This document shows, one piece after another, positions 32,888-42,154 of a stretch of 64,000 nucleotides of DNA. The DNA comes from Candidatus Zixiibacteriota bacterium (GTDB lineage: Bacteria > Desulfobacterota > Binatia > UBA9968). The notes under the pieces were generated by a model. It ran no database searches, was not told the DNA's origin, and saw only the letters and a program-made list of their open reading frames with translations. Positions within the stretch are counted from its first letter, which is position 1; every line of letters starts with the position of its first letter. Position numbers and translations under genes: made by a program. The stretch lies in assembly GCA_035574315.1 (NCBI GenBank), contig DATLYW010000031.1:1-64000 (forward strand), given 5' to 3'.

Positions 32888-33563
32888 GGGCTTCGCCGAG
32901 ATCCGGACGGGCGTAGTGGCCCTGCTCGGCCTTGTGGAGCAGCCAGGCGCCGATCCGCTGGTCTTCGGCCACGCCGGCTTGGAGGCGCCTGGCGCCGTGG
33001 CCCCTCGTGAGCAGGCACACCGGATGGTACAGGCCGGAGGCGAGAAAGGAGGCAGCGTAATCCTGCTTGAAGGTGTAGACCTCGCTTGCCGGAAGGTGAT
33101 GATACGGTATCTGAAAACGGTTGGACGGCTGAAAGTCTCCCAGGATCAGGCTTCCCCCGTCGGCCACGAGCCGGTCGACCTCCGCAATTGCCCGCAAAAG
33201 GTTCGCGCGCGAAATCCAGTGAAAGACGAAATTGACGATCACGAGATCGAAGGCGCCCCGGAGCGGCACCGCATGGGCGATGCCGCGGACGAACTCGATG
33301 TCGGGAAAGCGCGCCCTGCCTTCGGCTGCCGCCCGCGCCGACGGCTCCACCGCCACCCCCCGCGCGCCCGTGCGCGCGCGGATCTCGGCGAGCCGGAACC
33401 CGTCGGCGGCGCCGATCTCCAGAACGGAGCGCGGCCCGAGACCGTAGAGTTCCAGCAACCGCAGCGGCAGATCGGCTCCGGGGTCGAAATTCCGCAGGGC
33501 GGCGCGGTTGCGCGCAAACCAGCGGTCGCCTTCTCCGAGCGCAAACAAGCTATCCTGCTGCAC
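32871..33563 (-). CDS. class I SAM-dependent methyltransferase
   Basis: 230 aa. Motif I is VLEIGAADGFRLAEI near residue 50, followed by GVAVEPSARA, FVRGIAHAVPL, DLVIVNFVFHWI and LILGDFQPSNR, the usual order of the fold. The C-terminus is specific to small groups in glycan loci. Because it lies between pseI and sugar-modifying genes, O- or N-methylation of the flagellar sugar is a reasonable guess. Confidence 0.78.
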   Translation of the reverse strand: MQQDSLFALGEGDRWFARNRAALRNFDPGADLPLRLLELYGLGPRSVLEIGAADGFRLAEIRARTGARGVAVEPSARAAAEGRARFPDIEFVRGIAHAVPLRGAFDLVIVNFVFHWISRANLLRAIAEVDRLVADGGSLILGDFQPSNRFQIPYHHLPASEVYTFKQDYAASFLASGLYHPVCLLTRGHGARRLQAGVAEDQRIGAWLLHKAEQGHYARPDLGEAHASER

Positions 33564-34653
33564 GAGCCCTCCTCCGCGCCGGTTCGCCGGCCGCGTTCCG
33601 CTCCCCGCCCACCAGCTTCCAGCTAAGCGGTGTCCCGCGCCGGATGTCGCGCGTTGCGCTGCGGCCGAGAATCTCCGGCAGATGGCGCGGGTGCAGACCG
33701 TGGCCGGGTCGAATGGAGCGGACGTTCTCGGTGGTGAAACGCTCCCCCGCCGCGACGTCGCGCACGACGAAGAGCGAGCGGCGAAAGAGCCTGCTCTGGG
33801 TTTCCCCGGCGCTCAAGCCGTAATGGACCCAGCCGAGCGCCTTTTCGGCGACCCGGATCGCCTCGACCATCGCCTTGAATTCTTCCGGCTCGAGCGAAAA
33901 GGAGCTGTCCGGGCCGCCCGCCGCGCGCGACAGCGTGAAGTGCTTCTCCACCACGCAAGCACCCAGGGCTACCGCCGCCGCCGGAACGGCGATGCCCAGG
34001 GTGTGGTCCGAAAGGCCGACGGGCGCGCCGAACGCCTCGGCGAGGTGTGGAATCGTCCTTAGGTTCATCTCCTCGGGCGGCGCCGGATAGGCGCTCGTGC
34101 ACTTGAGCAGCACGAGCTGCGCGCCGCCGGCGCCGCGCACGGCTCGCACCATCTCGTCGATCTCGGCGAGCGTCGCCATTCCGGTAGAGACGAAGAGCGG
34201 CTTTCCGGTCGCGGCGGCCTTGCAAAGCAACGCGGGATCGCAGTTCTCGAACGACGCGATCTTGTGCGCTGGCACGCCCATCGCTTCGAGAAAATCGACC
34301 GCGCTCGCGTCGAAAGGCGTCGAGAAGAGGTCCAGCCCGAGCCCGTCCGCGATCTTCTTGAGGCGGGGCTGCCAGTCCCACGGCATGTAGGCCTCGCCGT
34401 AGAGATCGTAAAGCGTGCGGCCGTCCCACGGCGTGCCACGGATGCGGAAAAGTTCGCCGTCGCAGTCGATGGTGAGTGTATCCGGCGTGAAGGTCTGCAG
34501 CTTCACGGCGTCCGCGCCGCAGGCTTTGGCGGCGCGCACCAGCTCCGCGGCCTGCTCGAAGCTCTGGCCGTGGTTGGCGGAAATTTCGGCGACAATGTAG
34601 ACCGGCTCGCCGGGGCCGATGCGTCGGCGGCCGACTTCAACAGCTTCTGGCAT
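33550..34653 (-). CDS. pseI: pseudaminic acid synthase
   Basis: 367 aa. NeuB-type TIM barrel: YIVAEISANHGQSFEQA, ADAVKLQTFTPDTLTID, FSTPFDASAVDFLE, KIASFENCDPALL, VVEKHFTL and GPDSSFSLEPEEF (PseI-like), then a C-terminal SAF (antifreeze-like) domain from about 290 (RRSLFVVRDVAAGE ... RSIRPGHGL). It condenses phosphoenolpyruvate with 2,4-diacetamido-trideoxy-altrose to pseudaminic acid. The SFEN and PDS variants favour PseI over NeuB/LegI, as does the neighbouring pseBCGH set. Confidence 0.9.
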   Translation of the reverse strand: MPEAVEVGRRRIGPGEPVYIVAEISANHGQSFEQAAELVRAAKACGADAVKLQTFTPDTLTIDCDGELFRIRGTPWDGRTLYDLYGEAYMPWDWQPRLKKIADGLGLDLFSTPFDASAVDFLEAMGVPAHKIASFENCDPALLCKAAATGKPLFVSTGMATLAEIDEMVRAVRGAGGAQLVLLKCTSAYPAPPEEMNLRTIPHLAEAFGAPVGLSDHTLGIAVPAAAVALGACVVEKHFTLSRAAGGPDSSFSLEPEEFKAMVEAIRVAEKALGWVHYGLSAGETQSRLFRRSLFVVRDVAAGERFTTENVRSIRPGHGLHPRHLPEILGRSATRDIRRGTPLSWKLVGGERNAAGEPARRRARAAG

Positions 34654-36211
34654 GATCCTGCTCCATCGAACGGGCGCCGGCCGATCGCCGAAACACCACG
34701 CACAGGCGCCCCGCGACGGTTTTCTGTCCGGCCTGGAGAAAACCGGCCTTGAGAAGCGCCCGTCGCGACGCTTCGTTGTCCGCCAGCGCTACCGCTTCGA
34801 TCCAGCGGGCCCCCAGCTCGCGCGCCGCCTGCTCGCAGGTCGACTCGAGCAGCCTCGTGCCGAAGCTTCGGCCGCGAAATCCGGGCGCCACGGAAAAGCT
34901 CAGCCGCGCCGCGCCGGCGCCCGTCCGCTCGTAGCGGACCTGGCCGACCGGCAGCTCGCCGGCCTGCAGGATCCAGATCCGGCAGTCGGGCGAGGCGAGC
35001 CGTGCCGAGTACCAGGCCTGGTGCTCGTTCCACGGGACCGGCTTGGTGCTGAGAGAGTTGCGCCGGGTCACGGGATCGTTCACCCACTGCCAAAGCAGGA
35101 GCGCGTCGGAGGCCGTTGCGCGCCGCAGCAAAAGCTCTCCCCTCGGTGCCCGCTCCCGCTCCTCCATTGCCGCGACCACGCGCGACGTCCCGAGGCCGTC
35201 GACCAGAACCCTTCCCCGCACGGCCATCCGGCGGCGGCGCCGCGGGTCGTGCAGGAGGTCGTCGAGGCACGCCGCGATGTCGCCGGCGGAAAGCTCCTCT
35301 GCCGGCCCGAGAAAATCCGCGGCCCCGAACTCGGCGAGCGCCGCGGCCGCCGCGGCCTGATTGGGTGCGAGCTCCAGCAACAGCGCGGGGGTTTGCAAAA
35401 AGGCGAGCTCCCAGACGGTCGAGCCCCCCGCGGCGACCGCGACGTCCGCCCAGGCCATCATCGGCGCCAGGTCGGCAACATCGGCGCGCACGCGCGCGCC
35501 GGGGATCGAGGCAGCGGCCTGGCGCAACGCTTCCAGGTTGGGATTGAGAGGTCCGGTGACGATCTCGGCCTCGAGCCCGCGGACGGAGAGAATCCCGAGG
35601 GCGGAGATCACCTTGGCCGAGACGTTGTCGGCGTCTGCCCCTCCCAGGGTGACCAGGACCTTCCTTGCGGCCCCGGCGGTAGTCCGGACAAATCGGCGCC
35701 ACGCCGCAAACTCCGGCCGCAGCAACGCGTAGCGCGTCCCGAGCAAGCGCCAGCAGTCCGCGGCGGCGCAGTACTCGAGCCGCGGCGCGTGCAATCCGTA
35801 ATTGAGCACGATGTCGGCGTGGTAGCGGGCCAGATGAGCGTTGTCGTCGATCGCTAGAAGACGGCACCCCGTGCTTCTGAGCTCTCTCTGGTACTCGGAG
35901 GAGAAATGGTAGCCGTCCAGCACTACCCACGGCCGGCACCCGCCGCCGACCCGCTCCACGAGCGCGCGCGTTGCGTCGAGATCGCCCCGGGCGGGACTGG
36001 GATGGTCGATCACCGTTACGCGCGCCCCGGCCCGCTCCATGCGCCGGAGCAGCGGCGGCGCCGGGCGGACGCTCACGAAGTGGACCGTTCCGCCGCGCTC
36101 GCGCCAGGCGTGCGCGAGCGCCAGGATGCGCATGACATGGCCGCTCCCTTGCCCGGGATCGGCGTCAGCGCGCAGCACCAAAATCGGCAACTCGCTGGCC
36201 GGTTTTTCCAT
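34637..36211 (-). CDS. pseG: fused PseG hydrolase and PseH N-acetyltransferase
   Basis: 524 aa. Residues 1-335 match PseG (UDP-2,4-diacetamido-altropyranose hydrolase): ILVLRADADPGQGSGHVMR, DGYHFSSEYQREL, LAIDDNAHLARYHADIVLNY, VTLGGADADN and AAGGSTVWELAFLQTP, a GT-B-like fold with UDP-binding GGS. From about 350 a GNAT domain follows (LLRRATASDALLLWQWVND, VGQVRYERT, APGFRGRSFG, DNEASRRALLKAGF), matching PseH. The two activities are consecutive-but-one steps of pseudaminic acid synthesis; fusion would keep them at one ratio. It overlaps pseC by 47 bp and pseI by 17 bp. Confidence 0.88.
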   Translation of the reverse strand: MEKPASELPILVLRADADPGQGSGHVMRILALAHAWRERGGTVHFVSVRPAPPLLRRMERAGARVTVIDHPSPARGDLDATRALVERVGGGCRPWVVLDGYHFSSEYQRELRSTGCRLLAIDDNAHLARYHADIVLNYGLHAPRLEYCAAADCWRLLGTRYALLRPEFAAWRRFVRTTAGAARKVLVTLGGADADNVSAKVISALGILSVRGLEAEIVTGPLNPNLEALRQAAASIPGARVRADVADLAPMMAWADVAVAAGGSTVWELAFLQTPALLLELAPNQAAAAAALAEFGAADFLGPAEELSAGDIAACLDDLLHDPRRRRRMAVRGRVLVDGLGTSRVVAAMEERERAPRGELLLRRATASDALLLWQWVNDPVTRRNSLSTKPVPWNEHQAWYSARLASPDCRIWILQAGELPVGQVRYERTGAGAARLSFSVAPGFRGRSFGTRLLESTCEQAARELGARWIEAVALADNEASRRALLKAGFLQAGQKTVAGRLCVVFRRSAGARSMEQDHARSC

Positions 36212-37394
36212 AGGACGTGGCCACCTTCCACACGGCCTCCACGACGTCGGCGACGTCCTGGTCGCTCATCGCCGGGAAGATCGGCAGGGAAAGGATCGTC
36301 TCGTACGCTGCTTCCGCGCGCGGGCAGAGCCCGGGTCCGGTCCCGAAGCGGCGGCGGTAAAAAGGATGCAGGTAAACCGGGAGATAATGGACGTTCACGC
36401 CGATGCCTTCCGCGCGCAACGCGGCGAAGATCCGCTCCCGATCGGCGCCGAGCCATTCCGGCTCCAGCCGGATCACGTAGAGATGATAAGCGTGCTCCGC
36501 GCCCGGCCGGACCGCGAGCGGCCGCACCCCCGGCAGGGCGGCGAACGCGAAGTCGTAGCGCCGCGCGATGGCCCGCCGCCGCTCCACCCAATCGGCGAGA
36601 CGGCCGAGCTGGCTGATGCCGAGCGCGCACTGCAGGTCGCTCAGGCGGTAGTTATAGCCGATCTCGACCATTTCGTAGCGGAAGGTACGCTGGCGGTCCC
36701 GCTGGAAATGGTCTCCCGCGATGCCGTGATTCCGAAAGCGCCGCATGCGCACCGCGGCTTCGGCGCTTGCGGTCGTGATCATGCCGCCTTCGCCGGTGGT
36801 CATCGCCTTGACCGGGTGCAAGCTGAAGCAGTTGAGGTCGGCAAGCGTCCCGACTGCGGCCCCGTCGCAGGCGCCGCCGAGCGAATGACAGGCGTCGGCC
36901 ACGAGTGCTATGCCGCAGCGCTCCGCGAGCGCACGCAACCGCCGGTAGTCGCACGGCTGCCCGGCGTAGTCGACGGCAACGATGGCCCGCGTGCGCGACG
37001 TCATCCTGGCCGCGGCGTCCTCGGGATCGATCAGGAGCGTATCCGCCTCGACGTCGGCGAAGACCGGGGTTGCGCCCTGGTAGACCACGCAGTTGGCGCT
37101 CGCTGCGAACGTGAGCGCCGGCACGATCACCTCGTCGCCCGGCCCGACGCCGATGGCGTGCATCGCGGCGTGCAGGGCCGCCGTGCCGCTCGAAACCGCC
37201 ACCGCCTCGGCGGCCCCGGTGAACGCGGCGAAGGCGCGCTCGAACTCGGCGACGCGCGGGCCGGTGGTCAGCCAGTCCGAGCCGAGCGCCTCGACGAGCG
37301 CGCGGGTGTCGCTTTCATCGACGCTCTGGCGGCTGTAGGGCAGCAGGCGTCGGCGCACCGGAGATCCGCCCTCGATAGCGAGCTCACGAGTCAT
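36165..37394 (-). CDS. pseC: UDP-4-amino-4,6-dideoxy-altrosamine transaminase
   Basis: 409 aa, DegT/DnrJ/EryC1-type PLP aminotransferase. SRQSVDESD opens the protein; AVSSGTAALHAAMHA, DEVIVPALTFAASANCV, VDYAGQP, VADACHSLGG and the PLP Lys in CFSLHPVKAMTTGEGG are in order, then MRRFRNHG and YNYRLSDLQCALG. It aminates the 4-keto sugar made by PseB. It overlaps pseB by 11 bp and PseG-PseH by 47 bp. Confidence 0.92.
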   Translation of the reverse strand: MTRELAIEGGSPVRRRLLPYSRQSVDESDTRALVEALGSDWLTTGPRVAEFERAFAAFTGAAEAVAVSSGTAALHAAMHAIGVGPGDEVIVPALTFAASANCVVYQGATPVFADVEADTLLIDPEDAAARMTSRTRAIVAVDYAGQPCDYRRLRALAERCGIALVADACHSLGGACDGAAVGTLADLNCFSLHPVKAMTTGEGGMITTASAEAAVRMRRFRNHGIAGDHFQRDRQRTFRYEMVEIGYNYRLSDLQCALGISQLGRLADWVERRRAIARRYDFAFAALPGVRPLAVRPGAEHAYHLYVIRLEPEWLGADRERIFAALRAEGIGVNVHYLPVYLHPFYRRRFGTGPGLCPRAEAAYETILSLPIFPAMSDQDVADVVEAVWKVATSYGKTGQRVADFGAAR

Positions 37395-38382
37395 GGCCGC
37401 CCACCAGCTGTCGCAGCTCCTCCACGGTCAGCCAGCGCGAGTTGGTGTCGCTGCTGTAGCGGAATCCTTCGGGGCAAGGCCGGCCGCCGTTCCGCCGGCC
37501 GTTGCCGTTGACCGATTGCGCGTAGATCACGAAGCAATCCTCGTACTCCACGGTATTGCGGGCGTCGTCCTCCGGTACCATCGTCTCGTGCAGCTTCTCC
37601 CCGGGGCGGATGCCGACGACCTCCAGACGGCACTCCGGCGCGAGCGCGCGCGCCAGATCGACGATCTTCATGCTGGGAATCTTCGGAACGAAGATCTCCC
37701 CTCCCCGCATCCGCTCAAGGCACGACAAAACGAACTGCACCGCCTGCTCCAGCGTGATCCAGAAACGGGTCATCTTGGGGTCGGTCACGGGCAGGACTCC
37801 CGTGCGCCGCCGCTCGCGAAAGAGCGGAATCACGCTTCCTCGACTGCCGAGAACGTTGCCGTAGCGCACCACGCTGAAACGCGTGCCGTGGCGGCCGGAG
37901 TAGCCGTTGGCCGCGACGAAGAGCTTGTCGGAGCAGAGCTTGGTCGCACCGTAGAGGTTGATCGGGTTGGCCGCCTTGTCGGTGGAGAGCGCGATCACCT
38001 TTTCCACGTTGCGGTCGATCGCCGCATCGATGATGTTCGCCCCGCCCAGGACGTTCGTCTTGATCACCTCGAGGGGGTTGTATTCCGCGGTCGGAACCTG
38101 CTTGAGGGCCGCGGCGTGAATGACGATGTCGACGCCGTCCATGGCGCGATAGAGCCGTTCCCGGTCGCGCACGTCGCCGATGAAGTAGCGCATGCACGGG
38201 TGACGCTCCTCGCTGAACTGCTGGCGCATGTCGAACTGCTTGAGCTCGTCGCGGCTGAAGACGATCAGCTTCTTCGGCGCGCCCTCGCGCAGCACGGTGG
38301 CGACGAACTGCTTGCCGAAGGAGCCCGTCCCGCCCGTCACCAGCACGACCTTGTCCTTGAGCACCGGCAACTTCCCTGTCAT
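37384..38382 (-). CDS. pseB: UDP-GlcNAc 4,6-dehydratase (inverting)
   Basis: 332 aa from the ATG at 38382 (GGAAGGAT upstream); the longer frame to 38502 has no ribosome-binding site. Extended SDR: VLVTGGTGSFGKQFVATVL, FSRDELKQFDM, the GDVRD turn, IHAAALKQVPTAEYNP (active-site region), ALSTDKAANPINLYGATK (YxxxK replaced by the PseB type MxxxK-like YGATK) and FSVVRYGNVLGSRGSVIP. It starts the pseudaminic-acid pathway and is the first gene of the glycosylation run, behind a 266-bp gap that may hold its promoter. Confidence 0.93.
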   Translation of the reverse strand: MTGKLPVLKDKVVLVTGGTGSFGKQFVATVLREGAPKKLIVFSRDELKQFDMRQQFSEERHPCMRYFIGDVRDRERLYRAMDGVDIVIHAAALKQVPTAEYNPLEVIKTNVLGGANIIDAAIDRNVEKVIALSTDKAANPINLYGATKLCSDKLFVAANGYSGRHGTRFSVVRYGNVLGSRGSVIPLFRERRRTGVLPVTDPKMTRFWITLEQAVQFVLSCLERMRGGEIFVPKIPSMKIVDLARALAPECRLEVVGIRPGEKLHETMVPEDDARNTVEYEDCFVIYAQSVNGNGRRNGGRPCPEGFRYSSDTNSRWLTVEELRQLVGGHDS

Positions 38383-38648
38383 ATCCTTCCTCGACCCCCG
38401 CGCCGCGGCTCGCCGCCCGTTCGACCCGCGCCGCTCGCGCGTCGGCCTGTTGGCGGCCCGTCCAACGTTTGACGTCTCCCGGCGCCGAATTCGCTCTCGC
38501 AAGAGCCGATCGGCGAAACGTGCAAAGTCCGAGCCACGAGCGGTGTCGCCCGCCGAGGCCGAGGTCCATGCGGCTTTGCGGTCGCGCCGCTCAGGTGCGG
38601 CCTTTTCGCGACGGGTCGGTTTTTCCCGGCGGCAAAATCGTCCGCGCG

Positions 38649-39137
38649 TCAGCGCACGCCGGCAATCAGGGGATGGCGGAGCGGATAGTCCTCCGCCACG
38701 AGCTGAAGGCCGCGCGCCGTCGCTGGATGCACCACGAGGGGTCCCTGGAGATTCACCGTGATCTCTTCGAGCCGGTCGCGCACGGTGACGATCAACAGCG
38801 CGACCAGGTCGCGCGCCGACCGGGCCCCGAGGGCGGCCAGCGCGTCGCGACCGACGGCGGGACGGTAGTCGAGGCCGACCGACTCGGGTGCGATCAATGG
38901 AAACGAGAGATCGTGATCGAGCGCGTTCAGCATGAAAAACGGCGAGTCGGCGCCGTCGCCGTCGCGAAAGCGAGCCAGCCGGTAGCGGCGACAGTCCGGG
39001 AACCCGAGCAGGCCTAGGGGAAAGAGCAGCTCCTTTCCGGCCAGCCCGGCCGCCGCCGCCGCGGTCGACTGGACCGGCTCTGCGCTCCCGTCATCGGGCA
39101 CGCTCGCCCCCACTGTCTCGGTATCGTCTGAGAGCAT
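38649..39137 (-). CDS. fliW: flagellar assembly factor FliW
   Basis: 162 aa. The conserved FliW core is visible: [37 protein letters not shown] and [21 protein letters not shown]. FliW binds CsrA and is released by flagellin, so it couples flagellin level to translation. The first 30 residues are unlike the family; a GTG at codon 13 may be the real start, which would reduce the 47-bp overlap with csrA. Confidence 0.9.
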   Translation of the reverse strand: MLSDDTETVGASVPDDGSAEPVQSTAAAAAGLAGKELLFPLGLLGFPDCRRYRLARFRDGDGADSPFFMLNALDHDLSFPLIAPESVGLDYRPAVGRDALAALGARSARDLVALLIVTVRDRLEEITVNLQGPLVVHPATARGLQLVAEDYPLRHPLIAGVR

Positions 39138-39345
39138 CGTCGAGCCTCCTGCCAGGATCGGCCGCGTCCGCCGCGGCGCGAACCTCTTCCTTGATGGCCT
39201 TGTAAATTTCCTCCCGGAGCACCGGCACCGCCCGCGGCGCGCTGATTCCCAGACGCACCTGATTTCCGCTCGCCTCCAGCACGGTGACCACGATATCCTC
39301 GCCTATGGCGACGCTCTCGCCCGGCCGGCGGCTCAAGATCAACAT
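39091..39345 (-). CDS. csrA: carbon storage regulator CsrA
   Basis: 84 aa: [39 protein letters not shown], the RNA-binding strands of CsrA. It binds GGA-bearing leaders (the fliC leader has GGAGGA, a plausible target) and blocks translation until FliW removes it. It is placed between flgL and fliW, the usual arrangement for FliW-dependent CsrA. Confidence 0.95.
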   Translation of the reverse strand: MLILSRRPGESVAIGEDIVVTVLEASGNQVRLGISAPRAVPVLREEIYKAIKEEVRAAADAADPGRRLDDALRRYRDSGGERAR

Positions 39346-39354
39346 CGCGCCGCC

Positions 39355-40263
39355 TCAGCGGAGAAACTCGAGCAGGCTCGGCTGCAGCGTCCGCGCCGCG
39401 GATTGGAGCGCCGCCTGGAACGCGGCCTGATAACGGGCGAAATCCGAGTAGGCCGCCACCGCGTCCGCGTCCTCGATCTCGGAGCGGCGCTCGCGCCACT
39501 GCAGCTTCATCAGGGCGGCCGCGTCCTTCGCCGCCTGCGCGCTGTTGAGGCGCGCGCCGATCTCCGCTCGAAACCGCAGGATCTGCTCGATCGCCGCGTC
39601 CAGGCGGCCGAGCTGCGCGCGGATTCCGTCGGCGCCGTCGGTGTCGTTGTTCTGGAGGGCGCTCTCCAGGTCGAGGTAGACGTCGAAAATATCGACGCCC
39701 GAAGCCGACCCCGCGCCCTGGAAGATCCGGTCGCCCGGAACGTTGAGCGCGAGCGACCGATCGGCGCTCACCGGGACCATGATCTCGCCGGCGTCGCCCG
39801 CGTAGGAGACCGCGACGCCGGATGACACGAACGGCGGAGCGCCGTTGGCGAAGCCGGCAAAAATGAAACGGCCTTCGATCTTGGTGTTGGCGAGGCTCAA
39901 CAGCTGATTCAAGATCTCCCGGACCTCCATCGCTGCAGCCAGGCGCTGCTCGGACGAGTTGGTGACGTTGGCCATGGCCAGGGCGAGCTCCTTGGCGCGC
40001 ACCAGGCGGTCGCCCACTGCCTCGAGGATGCTGTCGGCCTGCTCGAGCAGCGGCATCGCCGTGTCGAGGTTCTTCTCGTACTGCTCGAGCGAGCGCTCGA
40101 CGGCACGCACGGAGAGCGCCCGGGCCGCGCCGAGCGGATCGTCGGACAAGCGGTTGATCCGCCGGCCGCTGGCGGCCGCCTCTTGGGCGGCGGCGAGCCG
40201 CCGGTACGCGCTCTGCAGGCTGTCGATGACCTGCGCCGAAAGCATTTGGTGCGTCACACGCAT
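39355..40263 (-). CDS. flgL: hook-filament junction protein FlgL
   Basis: 302 aa. MRVTHQMLSAQVIDSLQSAY, RINRLSDDPLGAARALSVRA and the C-terminal helical end are those of FlgL, a flagellin relative joining hook and filament. It follows flgK by 7 bp. Confidence 0.93.
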   Translation of the reverse strand: MRVTHQMLSAQVIDSLQSAYRRLAAAQEAAASGRRINRLSDDPLGAARALSVRAVERSLEQYEKNLDTAMPLLEQADSILEAVGDRLVRAKELALAMANVTNSSEQRLAAAMEVREILNQLLSLANTKIEGRFIFAGFANGAPPFVSSGVAVSYAGDAGEIMVPVSADRSLALNVPGDRIFQGAGSASGVDIFDVYLDLESALQNNDTDGADGIRAQLGRLDAAIEQILRFRAEIGARLNSAQAAKDAAALMKLQWRERRSEIEDADAVAAYSDFARYQAAFQAALQSAARTLQPSLLEFLR

Positions 40264-40270
40264 CGCCGCC

Positions 40271-41662
40271 TCACAGCTTGATCAGGACTTCGTACATTTC
40301 GTCCGCCGTGCGCAGCAGCACGGAAGCCGCTTCGAAAGCACGCTGGAACTGAATCAGCTTGGTCATCTCCTCGTCGATGTTCACGCCGGACACCGACTCA
40401 CGCCGCTCCTGCGCCCGGGCCAGCAGCGTCTGCTGGAATTCGAGCCGCGCCTGGGCCGCCTCGGCCCGCGCCCCGACATCGCCGACGAGCGAGAAGAAAT
40501 GATCTTCCAGGGTGAGCCCGCCCAGAGCGGGCAGCGTCGAATCCCGCAGCCCGAGCATCGCCAGGGCGTTACGGTTGTCGCCCGGCACGGCCGCGGGATC
40601 CTCAGCGGCGGCGATGAGCCGGGGGTCGGCGGCGACCCCGACGCTGACGCGCACGCTGGCGGCGGCACCCGGGAGCGTGCCGAGAGGCTCGAAGAAGTCT
40701 CCCCCCGAGGCCCCGGTCAGGTCGTAGCCGAGCGCGTGCTGCGTGTTGATCTGCTCCACCAGCGCCTGCGCGAAGCTATCGAGCCGGTCGATGACGTCCT
40801 GCACTCCCACGTCGCGCGCGTCGATCAGCGAGCCGATCGTGCCGCCGCTCAAAATGGCGGTTGCGTCGAAGCTCGTCCCCTCGGGGCTCCGATAGCTGAC
40901 CGCGCGGAAGCCGTTCGAGGTGGCGGCGCTGGTGTCGAGCGAGGCGTAGCGCGCCCCGCCGACGAGCAGCAGCCCGCTCGCCTCCACCGTGATCTGGCCG
41001 TCGGCTTCTTCCCGCGCAGTCGCGCCGGTGAGCCCGATCAGCTCCTGGAGCAGGGTCTGGCGCTGGTCGCGAAGGTCGTTGGCGGTCTGCCCGCCGGCTT
41101 CGCTCGCCGTGACGCGCGCATTCAGCTCGGCGATCTGCGCGGCGAGAATATTGATCCGAGCCGCCGCTGCCGTGACCTCCTGATCGAGATCGAGCTGGCT
41201 CGAAATCAGGACCTCCCGCGTTTGTGCCAGGCTCTCGCCGAGAGCGCGCGCCTTCGCGACGACGGCCACGCGTTCGGCGGTGCCGGCAGGATGGTTGGCG
41301 AGATCCGACCACGCCGCGAAAAACTCGCCGAGCGCGCCGGCTACGCCGCCGGAAAGCGGGAAAGCTTCCTGGATGGCGGCGAGCGCCCGGTTTTGCGGCT
41401 CGCTGTAGCCGACGTTGCCGTGCAGCCCGAGCAGCTCCGCTTCAGCAAAACGGTCGACGATGCGCGTTATCGCGGCGACGTTGACTCCCTGGCCGACCAG
41501 CATCCCGCCCTCGAAGGCGGGAGTCTCGGAGACGAACTGGACCCGCTGTCGGGAAAAGCCCGGGGTGGCGCTGTTCGCTATATTGTGTCCCGTGGTTTGC
41601 AGCGCGACCTGCTGAGCCTTCAAGGCCTCCGCGGCCAGGGACAGTGTCGCCGTGATGCTCAT
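40271..41662 (-). CDS. flgK: hook-filament junction protein FlgK
   Basis: 463 aa. The N-terminal SLAAEALKAQQVALQTTGHNIANSATPGFSRQRV region (split) and the C-terminal SGVNIDEEMTKLIQFQRAFEAASVLLRT (split) are FlgK signatures. It is the first junction protein on the hook end. It follows flgN by 6 bp, its chaperone. Confidence 0.95.
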   Translation of the reverse strand: MSITATLSLAAEALKAQQVALQTTGHNIANSATPGFSRQRVQFVSETPAFEGGMLVGQGVNVAAITRIVDRFAEAELLGLHGNVGYSEPQNRALAAIQEAFPLSGGVAGALGEFFAAWSDLANHPAGTAERVAVVAKARALGESLAQTREVLISSQLDLDQEVTAAAARINILAAQIAELNARVTASEAGGQTANDLRDQRQTLLQELIGLTGATAREEADGQITVEASGLLLVGGARYASLDTSAATSNGFRAVSYRSPEGTSFDATAILSGGTIGSLIDARDVGVQDVIDRLDSFAQALVEQINTQHALGYDLTGASGGDFFEPLGTLPGAAASVRVSVGVAADPRLIAAAEDPAAVPGDNRNALAMLGLRDSTLPALGGLTLEDHFFSLVGDVGARAEAAQARLEFQQTLLARAQERRESVSGVNIDEEMTKLIQFQRAFEAASVLLRTADEMYEVLIKL

Positions 41663-41668
41663 GGCCGG

Positions 41669-42154
41669 CTACGCCTTGCTCCGAATGAGGGCCGGCGCGC
41701 CTGCGGCGCGCTCGGCGGAGCCGGTTTCGCGATAGAGGGCGAACGGCGGCTCGTGCACCGGACGCAGAGCCTCCTCGAGATGGCTGCACAGGATTTCCAT
41801 GACGTCTCGCAGGTAATGCTCGTCGGATTTGAGGCGCGAAAAAACCGCCCGACAACGGTTACCGAGCTCGCGCAGGCGCAAGGTTTCCGGCGCGCCTGGC
41901 CGAAGCGTTGCGATCAGCGTGGCAAGCGTTGGGGACCCTGCAGATTGGAGAGTGGCCATCCGGGCGGCACGACTCTGCTCGAGGGCGCTCAGCTTGTTCA
42001 GCCAGGGCTCCCGTTCCGCGATCCGCTCCAGAAGCGCCGCAACGTCCCACTCGGCGAGCGCCCGCTGTTGCGCCTGTAGATTCCGGCGGAGCTCCTCGCC
42101 GACGGCGATTTCCTCTTCCAGGACGTCGGCCAGCTCCTCCAGTAACCGGTTCAT
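41669..42154 (-). CDS. flgN: flagellar export chaperone FlgN
   Basis: 161 aa, all-helical, with LEEEIAVGEELRRNLQAQQRALAEWD as in FlgN. It serves FlgK and FlgL, encoded just downstream. It starts on the last base of flgM (1-bp overlap), so the two are co-translated. Confidence 0.85.
   Translation of the reverse strand: MNRLLEELADVLEEEIAVGEELRRNLQAQQRALAEWDVAALLERIAEREPWLNKLSALEQSRAARMATLQSAGSPTLATLIATLRPGAPETLRLRELGNRCRAVFSRLKSDEHYLRDVMEILCSHLEEALRPVHEPPFALYRETGSAERAAGAPALIRSKA

Noticed and set aside
38383..38648. Sigma-28 promoter before pseB (GCCGATCG seen on the minus strand near 38505)
   Set aside because: No acceptable TAAAGTTT-like box lies 10-12 bp upstream of it.
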